Below, one piece after another: positions 55,191 to 64,000 of a DNA stretch of 64,000 bases. The first letter of the stretch is position 1, and each line of letters opens with the position of its first letter. Source of the DNA: Ancylostoma caninum (taxonomy: Eukaryota; Nematoda; Chromadorea; Rhabditida; Ancylostomatidae). A program made the position numbers and the translations under genes. Under the pieces are notes generated by a model. That model made no database searches, was not told the origin of the DNA, and was given only the letters and a program-made list of their open reading frames with translations. Location of the stretch: positions 930,001-994,000 of the forward strand of contig JBAJFG010000344.1 in NCBI GenBank assembly GCA_037903475.1. The letters run 5' to 3'.

Positions 55191-56179
55191 CATATAAATC
55201 CTCTTATATAAATCATGGTAGTGCAATAAATAAATAAATAGATAAAGACGTTCTCCACCACGTACCGTAATTTCCCCACAGCACGGTTCTGGTACGATAT
55301 TTATGCTCAACAAATCGAATAACTCCTATTTGACCTGTGAGATACCGTGTCCGCAATATACATGTGGTGGCCAAAACTTGCCGGCCAAAGGTGGCTGGCT
55401 GCTGCCACGGCGGAATAAGACCTCTGTTGGAACCTGTTCGGCCGGTGTTCGCTGTTCCATAATCTCTGAGTGGGGGAGATTCACGTTCAGCTGCTGACTT
55501 TATTAGAGGCGAAAACCTTATTTTTGTCTGCGAAATTCACTCCTCTCAGAGGGATCCTAGCATTTTGGTAATTTCAGCTCCCGTCGTACTGTGGAACCAG
55601 ATGAAAGGCAAGAAAAACTGTGTCGTTTCTGTGCTACGAGTAGAAATGACTGACAACTGGTATGTACGTACAGTTTTAGTTTGCAAAACTCTTTTCCACT
55701 GATATAAATCTAAAATGCTAGCCCTGGGATGAACCAATGCGATGGCAAGCGCTGAATTGAAAGCTGTGGCGGAGACGAGAGAATTATAAGGCGGATCCCC
55801 ATTAATGTCAAAGCTTGAAGTCCTCATAATCTCCGCTCCTGGCAATATAAGGTCGTCAAGTATGGAATGTTGGATTCCTCAAGTGATCGGTTTGACCGTC
55901 GCTCTGTTCGAGGTTTCACCTAATCATTTTTCTTTTCACACATGAAGGAATGTCCTGCTACTTTTGAATTAGTTCCTTAGTTTTTAATCAGCTTTCAAGT
56001 TTTTGCTTGTGAGCAACGTTTGTGGAACCACTCGAAGACCAGAAATTGTGTCATTTTGGCCAATGTGGGTCATATCGCGTACCCCGGAAAGCGGGGACAA
56101 TTTTGAACTGAAGAAAAACCGATTCCGAAGAGACCTCTCAAGAGGAAGGGCTAATGAAAGGACGGAACACCGATAGTTT
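55191..56179. other. no gene seen
   Basis: An (AATA)n tract at 55225-55245. The minus ORF 55546-55845 has no support. Confidence 0.35.
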
Positions 56180-56231
56180 AGGGAAGTGAGTTGAGTTGAA
56201 CGAGTGTGAGTTCAACTCAACTCACTTCCCT
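56180..56231. repeat. perfect 22-bp hairpin
   Basis: 56180-56201 (AGGGAAGTGAGTTGAGTTG + AAC) is exactly complementary to 56210-56231 around an 8-base loop. The right arm is followed by TGAGTTGAAC, a partial third copy. Confidence 0.9.
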
Positions 56232-57837
56232 GAGTTGAACTTGGACAACGACGAGCTGGAAGACAAGGCAGGAGCGGATAGGTGTTGAACTAAGCCAGCA
56301 TTAGCAGCAAGGTCTGTCGTTAAAGAACTAGTAATATTGAAGTATTAGACGCAACATTACGAAGTAAAGGAACCGACAAAAGATTTTTCCACAGTTCGGT
56401 GCTTAAAGGCAGCACCCACGAAAAACTTTGTCACTCAGGTTTAGAGCGATCTTGGGTTTCTGACTATGTGGAGCATGAACAATGCGGTCAATTTTGTCAG
56501 AACTCATGTTAAAATGGTTTTTGGATACTACCAATTTGCTGCATTATAGCAATTCGGCCGAGTTACGCTGGTGGAGTAGATCAAGGAAGTCGATGACGCT
56601 GCCCTTGTTGTCAACGAATTTTTCGGTGCAACTAAATAATCGACTAATTTTCCAGCTTTCCTGAAGAAGAAAAAGCACAAACAAAAGGGAAATAGAATGT
56701 TCATCACAGAGACATGCCTTAGGACAAGAAACGAAACTTATGATTAAGTGTGAAGAGCTAATGAACAGAAATTCATATCACAATTGAAAATTTGAAAGTT
56801 CTGGGAAAAAGAAGCAGTTATAAGATCTAATAACAAGTAAAAGAACGTAAATGGGGGAATCAGATCATCGCGATGTAAAACCTCTGGAAATGAGCATGGA
56901 AAGCAAACGTTATCTCAGGAAAACTGAGTGACTGCGGCAGAAATCAGCTGATTCGGATCGCGCCACATCTCACCTGGCGGATACCCGGATACCAAGTCTA
57001 ACTTGTTAAATCTTGGGAACGCTGATGCCTTCGGCGGTGCAACTTGCGTAGAATTACTGGGACTATCAACCAGACTCCAAAACATTCCAAATTTTACACA
57101 TGAAGGTTATCGTGGGTGCTGCCTTCAAAAATGGACACCAATTTCCAATACGCGCTGTCTACACCAGAGGCCAAACTTTGCTCGACGGTACCACAACTCC
57201 TTACAGAGATTAACATGTCTTATTAGGAAAATATTTGATTTTCTACTTTCGCTGCTGCTTTCGCTGCCTCTAACCTGTTGCTTTCCCTGTTACTAACCTG
57301 TTGGCGCAACCAAGTTAAAGGCAGCACTCATGCTGAAAAAAGTTCTCTCGCGTTTGTACTTATTTCAAAGATGCCATCAATTGGAGTGTAAATGCAAAAG
57401 GAATCACTCCGAATCATGCAGTTACTCGAGTAATAAAACTCGTACGCATGTACAAATGCGCCCGCCATGCTCAACCCCGCCCCATTCTCTCTGATCGTGT
57501 ACGGCTGTGTTTCCCAGCTGATACAGGATCGATCAGTATTTTCGGATAGCGGTGATTCTTTTCGCACCTCCAGGCGATGGATCTCGTCCACATGGGCATT
57601 CATTGGCAGAATACATCATAGTATTTCTTGCAAACGTAGCCTTTTTTTGATGGTCTTTCTTCTACTATGGGCACAAGAGTAGCCTCCAGAGTAGGATTTC
57701 ATGAGAAATTCGACGCCATTTTTTATCGTGAATGCTGTCTTCAAATGAAAGATGGCAAAGCTCTGGTGGTGGTATATGGTTATTTGGACTGTTTCACCAT
57801 CTCTTGCTTAAGAACGAGTACAGAAAAGCTTCTAATT
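56232..57837. other. no gene seen; two lone TTAA-element ends
   Basis: TTAAAGGCAGCACCCACGAA at 56403 and TTAAAGGCAGCACTCATG at 57314 are same-orientation left ends of a TTAA-type element without visible right ends. ORFs here are unsupported. Confidence 0.4.
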
Positions 57838-59690
57838 CAATCACCTTGATCACCTTGACTCCCGTTGATCTTCGGGTATACCGAGCGGGCGCCAGCAATC
57901 CTTCCATTTGTCCCTCTCGCGAGCCAGAGTTGTCCAGTGGATTCTGCCCGTTCGAGGGACACGGAGAGCATCGTATCTATCCTTGAAGGACTTCGTGAAG
58001 AAGTCTGACCATCGGGTCGGTGGTCTTCCTGTCGTGCGCTTAACGTCCCGTGGAGTCCAGTCGCTGACGGCTCTTGTCCAACGGTTGTCGTTAAAACGCA
58101 TCACGTGCCCGGCCCACCTAACCTTACTCAACTTGGCGTAAGCGGCAGCGTCCCTGATCTTCGATTGTTGACGGAGGGTGGAGCTCCGTATTCCAGCCCT
58201 CACTTGCGTGAGGCGGGTTATTCCTAGCATCACCCTCTCGATGGAGCGTTCGACGACGCTAACCGCATTCTCATCCTGCTTGCGCAACGCCCAGGTTTCT
58301 GAGGCGTAGGTCAAAGCAGGGAGAACGGTTGTGTTGAAGAGGTGGGCACGGAGCCTGGTGTTCTTCGTCTTCTTCACTACGTCCTCGATGCTCTTGTAAG
58401 CTCCCCAAGCCGCTCGTTTCCTCCTGCCCAGCTCTGGAGCGAGGTCGTTCATCATATTGACTTCCCGACCTAGGTATACGTAGCTGGAGCATTCGGATAT
58501 GGTCGTTCCGTTGAGCGAGAATGGGGCATCCGGGACCCATCCGTTCTTCATGAACATCGTCTTCGTCAGATTCAGCTGGAGACCAACCTTTCTACACGCG
58601 TCCTCGAAGTCGGCCAGCATCTGTTCCGCTTCGCTGATGGTTGGTGTTATAAGAACGATGTCGTCAGCGAAGCGAAGATGACTAAGTCGCCGGCCATCAA
58701 CTTGCACTCCCATGCTATCCCATTCCAGTTTCCGCATGACGTCTTCAAGAGTGGCGCTGAATAGTTTTGGCGACACGGTATCGCCTTGCCGAACCCCTCT
58801 CTTGACGTCGATGATGATGTCGTCGTAGAATGGAGAAATCCTGGTCGTGAAGTTGCTGTAGAGCTCACGAAATACCTTGATGTATTGAGTAGGTATGCCC
58901 TGGTTGCCCAGGGCTTCCAACACCGCTTCCGTCTCAACAGAGTCGAAGGCTTTCTTCAAATCGATGAACGTGAGACAGAGGGGCATCTTATACTCTCGCG
59001 ATACTTCGATGAGTCTAGTGACGGTGTGTATGTGGTCGATCGTACTGAATCCTTTTCGAAACCCTGCTTGCTCGCACGGCTGTCCCTCGTCTAGCGTCCT
59101 TTCGATCCTATTGAGGATCACTCGCGTGAAAAGCTTGTAGACGACGGACAGTAGGCAGATGGGGCGATAATTGCCAATATCCTGCGGGTCTCCCTTCTTG
59201 TACAGCAACACGGTCCTGCTGGTCTTCCACTGGTTAGGTACCTTGCACTCCGACAGGTACCGCGTGAAAAGCCTAGCCAAGGTGGTAATGAGAATTGGCG
59301 GTAGGTTCTTCAGATGTTCCGGTCGAATCCTGTCGGGGCCCGGTGCTGTACGATTCTTCACCGACTTGATGGCATGTCGGATTTCGGAAGGGAGAACCGA
59401 TGGGACAACATACCCGTCCTCCCTAAGGTGACATTGAGGGAGGTGGACGTGGCTATCGAAGAGATCCGAGTAGAAGTCGTAGATGACCTTCTCCATTGCC
59501 CGTCTTGATGAAGAAATTGTTCCGTCCGGGCGCCGGAGAGCGGACATCTTGGTCTTGCGATTGGCGAAGTCTCGGCGGGCACAGCGAATGCTTTTCCCTG
59601 CCTCTGCGGCTTCAGCCAACACTGCTGCTCGTCTCTCCTCGACGTTAAAATTCTTCAAGCTCGACACAGCAATTCTAATTCAATATCGAT
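57838..59690 (-). mobile_element. RTE-like retrotransposon, intact RT ORF (605 codons)
   Basis: The ORF 59667-57850 is uninterrupted. Landmarks: TAPGPDRI (about residue 108), GNYRPICLLSV (about 165), FIDLKKAFDSVE (about 234-245, motif A), GVRQGDTVSPKLF (291-303, motif B), FADD (333-336, catalytic), then the RTE-type C-terminus VRWAGHVMRFNDNRWTR and GRPPTRWSDFF. The APE endonuclease is missing: homology stops near 59690, so the copy is 5'-truncated despite its open frame. The 3' end carries a TCAAGGTGA tandem tail (57838-57860), a known style for RTE elements. The other strand's ORFs are shadows. Codon integrity suggests a fairly young insertion. Confidence 0.95.
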
Positions 59691-60239
59691 AGATATTAAA
59701 TTAGATCAATATCAATACCAGTCGATATAACACATACAGAGGTGATAGTATCAATTCGATAAGGAGAAATAGTTCGATAAGAAATCCCAATAGTTAACTC
59801 CTCAGAATTCAATACAATTTTTGACTTTTTTGACTTGAATCTTCGACTCCAATGGAGCAAGGCCAGCAATCCACCCGTAACCCACTGTACTCGCCATCTT
59901 GCTCGCCTTCATCGATACCCCTCCTATGGCCTGGACAACTTCTTGCTAAAGGAAATTTTCGATTCTCAACACGATGACGAGAACGCCTCTGGCCACGTGC
60001 CTCCCATGTTTCTGAGCTGTTAGCACAGTCAAGCTATTGTTAAGATTACAAAGTGGGCCTATAATGCATAAGCATAAGTGTGCCTATATTGCATAAACAT
60101 ATTTGGATTTACTATATTTGCTGATATTTGCTTGTACCGCATCTCACACAATAACAAATGCTTAAAACCTCTGAATGAATCTGATTTATGTTGAAAAATA
60201 AATGTTGTATTTGCAACAGAAAATGAAAATGGTGTGTCT
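59691..60239. other. no gene seen
   Basis: GATATCGATA-like AT-rich words at 59680-59740. The plus ORF 59835-60023 is unsupported. Confidence 0.35.
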
Positions 60240-60620
60240 CTACTTCTCATCTTCCTCAGAACGCCTCGCCCGTTGCACTAATTTGAGTTGAGTGGAAAAT
60301 AAATGTACATACATGTGCAGATACATATGCGGACAAGCATTAAGCAATATTGGTGAAGAGGGCTCCGATCCACATATTCTCACTGTTTCAGACGTTTTGA
60401 TGCGCGATCTCACATTATTAGGCCTGATTTGGAGTTGCGGCATAATTGTCGTACTACGTCGGGACAACTCACTGTAATCTGCTGCAGAGGCATTACGCAA
60501 TGTCTCCTCGTCGTATTCCACTTTTGGGCACGGCAAAGCTGTGTGTTTGGCACGGCAAAGCTGTGTAGTTGTGCCAGCAAAGACCAAAATAACAATAAGA
60601 ACCATCATTTTGGTTCGCAC
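60240..60620 (-). CDS. candidate secreted protein, up to 126 aa
   Basis: The ATG at 60620 lies 14 bases after a strong acceptor (GATTTATTTCAG), the layout expected for spliced-leader addition. The N-terminus MRTKMMVLIVILVFAGTTTQ is a signal peptide. The remainder has CRAKHTALPC, two N-linked-type sites and ICGSEPSSPILLNAC, and ends RRSEEDEK-stop. An internal donor (TACA|GTGAGT) and acceptor (TCTGAAACAG) in matching phase could remove about 30 codons, and a second small intron is possible near the 3' end. The Cys spacing in the second half superficially recalls an insulin B chain but is one residue too long; I do not assign it. An 18-bp direct repeat (GGCACGGCAAAGCTGTGT) underlies the first Cys pair. 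Confidence 0.5.
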   Translation of the reverse strand: MRTKMMVLIVILVFAGTTTQLCRAKHTALPCPKVEYDEETLRNASAADYSELSRRSTTIMPQLQIRPNNVRSRIKTSETVRICGSEPSSPILLNACPHMYLHMYVHLFSTQLKLVQRARRSEEDEK

Positions 60621-60639
60621 TCAAACTATTCCCACTGAA

Positions 60640-61391
60640 ATAAATCTTCATTATGTCAATATTCAGATGAATAGTTAACATGAAAAATGAATCATGGCTT
60701 TTAAACGCGGACAGTGCAAATGAGGTGGATTGCGTGGCTTCTGACATTATATAATGTAAATCTAAACTTCGCTACCTCCTTTTCAAGTCATAAAAGTTTG
60801 AGGCCATTCGTTTAGTAATCTTTGACAGGGAAGGGTGAAGAATTTTTAGACGGAGGAGGAATTGTATGAAAAGAGTGATCAGGTACCGAAACCGAAAGAA
60901 CGGAAGGTAAAGCGCAGGTCATTTTCAAAAGAGTTCATAGTTTGCAGACTGCGCCATGTTTTGATTCGTTCATTATTTTTTAAAATATGTGAAGTTGTTG
61001 ACCGTTCCAAAGTGTACATCACTCAAAAGTAACTTGCTAGGCACATTCATACTTCAAGGAAATTAATCCAGTATCGATTTTTATATAATTCATGATGCGC
61101 AGTACAGCGGCAAGAGACGCATCGCAGTGCGTGCACGCAGTTGATAAATCCATGTCACTCCGCCGAATAATTTATCCATCAATCCATGGTTGGTTATTGA
61201 CAGGAGAGAAGCATGGGAGAAAGAAGTGCTCAATTTTGGCATGGCTGGCACATTTCACAATATCGAAGGATCATTGTAACAAATATTTTGTTGCTGTGCT
61301 TATTACCATGGCTTCTCTAGGAAAGTTTTTTTCTACTTTTCATACTACTCAGTAATTATGAGATCATTTGGAGAGATCAAGCAAGTTACAA
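60640..61391. other. no gene seen
   Basis: Unique sequence without supported ORFs. The plus ORF 61092-61355 lacks splice or start support. Confidence 0.35.
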
Positions 61392-61591
61392 GGCATTCAC
61401 CCTAGAGTAAACATCGCGTTGGAGACATGCGCGCGAGCTGATCCATTCCATAGATCAAATTCTTAATCGAAGGCTACGTGCAAGTGGTTTTTAGTGGTTC
61501 GGACGTAGCCGTTCGATTGAGAATTTGATCTATGGAAATCATCAGCTCGCGTACGTGCCTTCAACGCGATGTTTACTCCGGGGTGAATGCC
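61392..61591. mobile_element. 200-bp palindromic MITE
   Basis: GGCATTCACCCTAGAGTAAA at the left mirrors TTTACTCCGGGGTGAATGCC at the right. The arms match for about 87 bases (including ATAGATCAAATTCT) around a short centre. Confidence 0.88.
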
Positions 61592-62173
61592 CTGTATATA
61601 AAATGTAGTTATAGCAGATTTTGTGTTCCTGCGTACCCGACTGAACACGCTCCCGAAATAAATCTTCAATCATGGCTCGTAATTATAGTATGCACATTTG
61701 GCCGAAATGAATTACGCATTAAACAATTTGCTGTGGAACCGATTTTTTGAACAGTCTTCTTGCACAAAGAGTGTTCGACACCTTGAATGTATTCAAACGT
61801 GTTCCTGCTCATGGTATACTCCGAATTTTCACAGATTTTTGGAGCATCACTTCGTCAGTAAACCAGATAATATTATATATGAATTTTCTACTATATATTA
61901 AGACCAACGGTCTGGAGAGTTACGAACGAAAATTAAGCAGCAATCTTGTTAGCGAAACACTAAGGAGCGCCCAAATCCTGTCAATCCGCCTATGCTGCAT
62001 GACCGCTTCATAGAGGGAAGAGGGAGCTTGCAAGAAAAGTTTTCAAAGTTAATTTTATAAGTGTCTCTATCGTCTTTATAAATGTCGCAATTGAAAACGA
62101 GCGAGAATATGTTGGCGACACCTTTTCCAGCTTTCACATGCACTCGGAGTCGATGCACGGTTCAATTTCTTAA

Positions 62174-62580
62174 AGGCAGAGGGCCACCTCGTTCTGCCTG
62201 TTGGATTTACCAGCATATCCTAGACCTTCTCATCATGTTGATCCCTGGGATGTACATCAACAGGCACAGAAGCGACGAAATCCCCATTTCTGAAAGGCTC
62301 GGACTGGATAAAAATTTGCAGCCCGGAGGCGGATCGCTACAAGCTGTGCTGGCTGCCTGCCACGGCTGCCGCGTCGGTCAACGAATCTTGGCGTGTCCAA
62401 TCGATAAGATCAACGGCTTCACATGTCAGTTCGGGTTGGCAAACTGCTACAGACCCCGTCCTGAAAGACGGGTTTATAGACCATTCTGAGACAAATTGTG
62501 TATACCATTGGAACCATCGCGCCGAGTAGATGCAGAATCTGCTGTTAGCTGAACTACGAAAATGAGGTGGACCCCTGCCT
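62174..62580. mobile_element. TTAA-family MITE, 407 bp
   Basis: TIRs AGGCAGAGGGCCACCTCG and the complement of the right end (AGGCAGGGGTCCACCTCA). TTAA at 62170-62173 and 62581-62584. The open frame 62082-62489 crosses its border and is not a gene. Confidence 0.9.
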
Positions 62581-62584
62581 TTAA

Positions 62585-62986
62585 AGGCAAGGCAAACCTC
62601 GTTTTTCTTGTTGACAATATTAACGGATTCTTGATCTACTTCCTGTTATGATTATATCAATGTAAATCAGATGTCATAAAAGTGATGGAAACCCGTTTTT
62701 CACTGGGTCAAAGTACAGGCCTCTGCAGCCGAGAGGAGGACCGCTTCAAGCAGTGATGGCTTTCTGCCACGACTGCACTGTTGACTAGTGAGTCTTGGCG
62801 TGTCCATTCGATGGAATCAACGACTTCGCACGTCAATTCCGATAGCAAACTGTTACAGAACACGTCCTGGGATACATGGTTTGAGGCCGTATCGAAAGAC
62901 TCTAAGTATACCGCTGGAATAAGTGTATAGAGAAGGTTCAGAATCTTCTATTACCTCAACCACGATAGTGAAGTGTGACCCTATCT
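62585..62986. mobile_element. TTAA-family MITE, directly adjacent copy
   Basis: Starts AGGCAAGGCAAACCTCG immediately after the shared TTAA and ends near GGGTCACACTTC (complement). Internal TCTTGGCGTGTCCATTCGAT and GCAAACTGTTACAGA match the other copies. More diverged. Confidence 0.65.
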
Positions 62987-64000
62987 TTGAAGTGCCTAGT
63001 CAAGTTTGAAGTGCGCACTCAAGTGGGAGACGTACATTAGTTGATTTACTTACTGCGTCTTATTCACAAAGCCATGAACATATAGCTCACATATATTGCA
63101 AGTTCAGACTGAGCAGTTACCAATAAGATGAAAAGAAGGGTTGATAGATCGAACTCTCGACCTCCATCTCCAGCCAGGTTTTTGGTCAAGGATGTCGCCA
63201 CGATCCTCACTGCACCGCGCGCAGCAGTGCACAAATGGCTAGATACCGTGAATCTAGGCGATATCTAGGGATATTGTGCCGCTTGGGGCGGAATCGATAG
63301 ATGTTATTCTGTTTGAAACAGAATAGCGAGCTCAGAAACAGTCAAAGTCGTGATCTAACGGAATTTCGGAGAACCCTACCAGTACGTGGTTAAACGTAAT
63401 GTACAGCATAAACACGTATGGGTCTAGTGGCTAGGCAATTGCCAAGATTTGAATGGTAACACATTTGGCAAGGTCTGGCTGGCGACACATTTGATGAAAC
63501 ACACAATTTGGCGGCGAACGTTTGCTTGATTGGCTAGCAGACCTGTTTGCCAAATTGTCAAACAAACCATTTTCGGGGCTATATTTTGCGTCTAGCAGCG
63601 TTTTCGCCTCATGTCCGTCTCTAACAGAACTCCGTCCCTTTATATCTAGGTAGCCAAAATCGTTCGCTCCATCACGCTTTTGAAATAAAAAATGCAGCGA
63701 GGTAGTTTTTCCGTAGGTTCTACATCGGAAACAGTCAAGTCCGTCTCCAGACATTGGCGCCGCCAAGGTATTTCACATTAATAAAGTAACAAAGGAAGGC
63801 TACTTCAGCAGTATTTCCTTTCGTAGCAAGTGTACATAGCCCTACGCGGCTCGCGACGCTGACTTCAAATCTGTTTTCATTTGCTCTTAATTTTATCTCT
63901 ATCAGGAGTTACAAGCCTTTTTTCGCACGGCGGGACGCTCATGTAGAATACATAATGTCGAAGTACCAGCTGAGTTGTGGTGCAATGGCAAGTCCTTCCC
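62987..64000. other. no gene established
   Basis: 63041-63132 repeats the unit at 45723. The minus ORF 63431-63766 has no splice or start support. Nothing else supported up to the window edge. Confidence 0.35.

Noticed and set aside
58271..59692. Several plus- and minus-strand ORFs of 60-102 codons.
   Set aside because: Shadows of the RTE reverse transcriptase frame.
60240..60620. Insulin-like peptide call from ICGSEPSSPILLNAC.
   Set aside because: The Cys-to-Cys spacing is one residue too long and no A-chain Cys motif follows.
61463..61669. Minus ORF beginning MKIYFGSVFSRV.
   Set aside because: Most of it lies in the palindromic MITE 61392-61591.
62082..62489. 135-codon plus-strand ORF as a gene.
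   Set aside because: It crosses the border of a TTAA MITE whose other copies break the frame.
63140..63310. Minus-strand AGTTCGATC word as a tRNA-derived SINE.
   Set aside because: A B-box-like word only; no convincing A box or arms.
1..64000. CRISPR arrays, bacterial operons or phage features.
   Set aside because: Short spliced exons, non-LTR and MITE content and the absence of regularly spaced repeats show a eukaryotic genome.

Overview
The window looks like nuclear DNA of a parasitic strongylid (hookworm-like) nematode. The evidence is: very short exons (30-165 bases) with TTTNCAG-type acceptors and GTGAGT/GTAAGT donors; AG acceptors 3-14 bases before several ATGs (the pattern expected of spliced-leader trans-splicing); a CAP/SCP ('ASP'-type) gene; several tiny secreted-protein genes; and a heavy load of Penelope-like, RTE-like, mariner-like, hAT and unclassified MITE sequence. 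No rRNA and no intact tRNA gene was found. Long ORFs here are nearly all transposons. The host genes had to be read by splicing short exons by eye, so exon borders carry the uncertainty given in each entry.

Layout. 0-6 kb: the 3' end of a CAP gene (+), a 60-residue secreted protein (-), a minisatellite, a 56-residue secreted protein (-), an RTE tail, and exons of an unknown gene (-). 9-11.5 kb: two exons of an unknown gene (+) separated by a MITE, then a 1.26-kb TA-flanked element that has collected two tRNA-like SINE heads. 12.1-12.4 kb: a complete three-exon gene for a 61-residue, six-cysteine secreted peptide (-). 15.9-17.1 kb: a Penelope-like remnant (-) with hammerhead-ribozyme cores. 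17.5-22.5 kb: a signal-peptide exon, exons of unknown genes, foldback elements, and a Cys-rich secreted exon convergent with another exon. 28.7-31.3 kb: a small secreted protein (-), a MITE, a Cys-containing terminal exon (-) and a Ly-6-like gene (+). 32.8-37 kb: nested elements (hAT MITE inside a mariner-like element; foldback inside a second TIR element; RTE tail). 38.9-41.1 kb: a frameshifted Penelope-like element with RT, GIY-YIG and a hammerhead core. 41.4-49.3 kb: an eleven-exon gene (-) for a secreted or membrane protein I do not recognise. 50-63 kb: MITE-rich, with a TTAA-flanked family, an RTE copy split by one of its members, and a long intact RTE reverse transcriptase ORF (57.85-59.67 kb). 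60.2-60.6 kb: another candidate secreted protein (-).

The biological theme, which is inference, is a gene-poor, repeat-rich segment. Its recognisable host genes mostly encode small secreted or Cys-rich extracellular proteins, as expected of the interface repertoire of a parasitic nematode. No operon, defence system or CRISPR is present. The most novel-looking items are the six-Cys peptide, the eleven-exon orphan, the hammerhead-bearing Penelope copies, and the TTAA-MITE family with its nested insertion.
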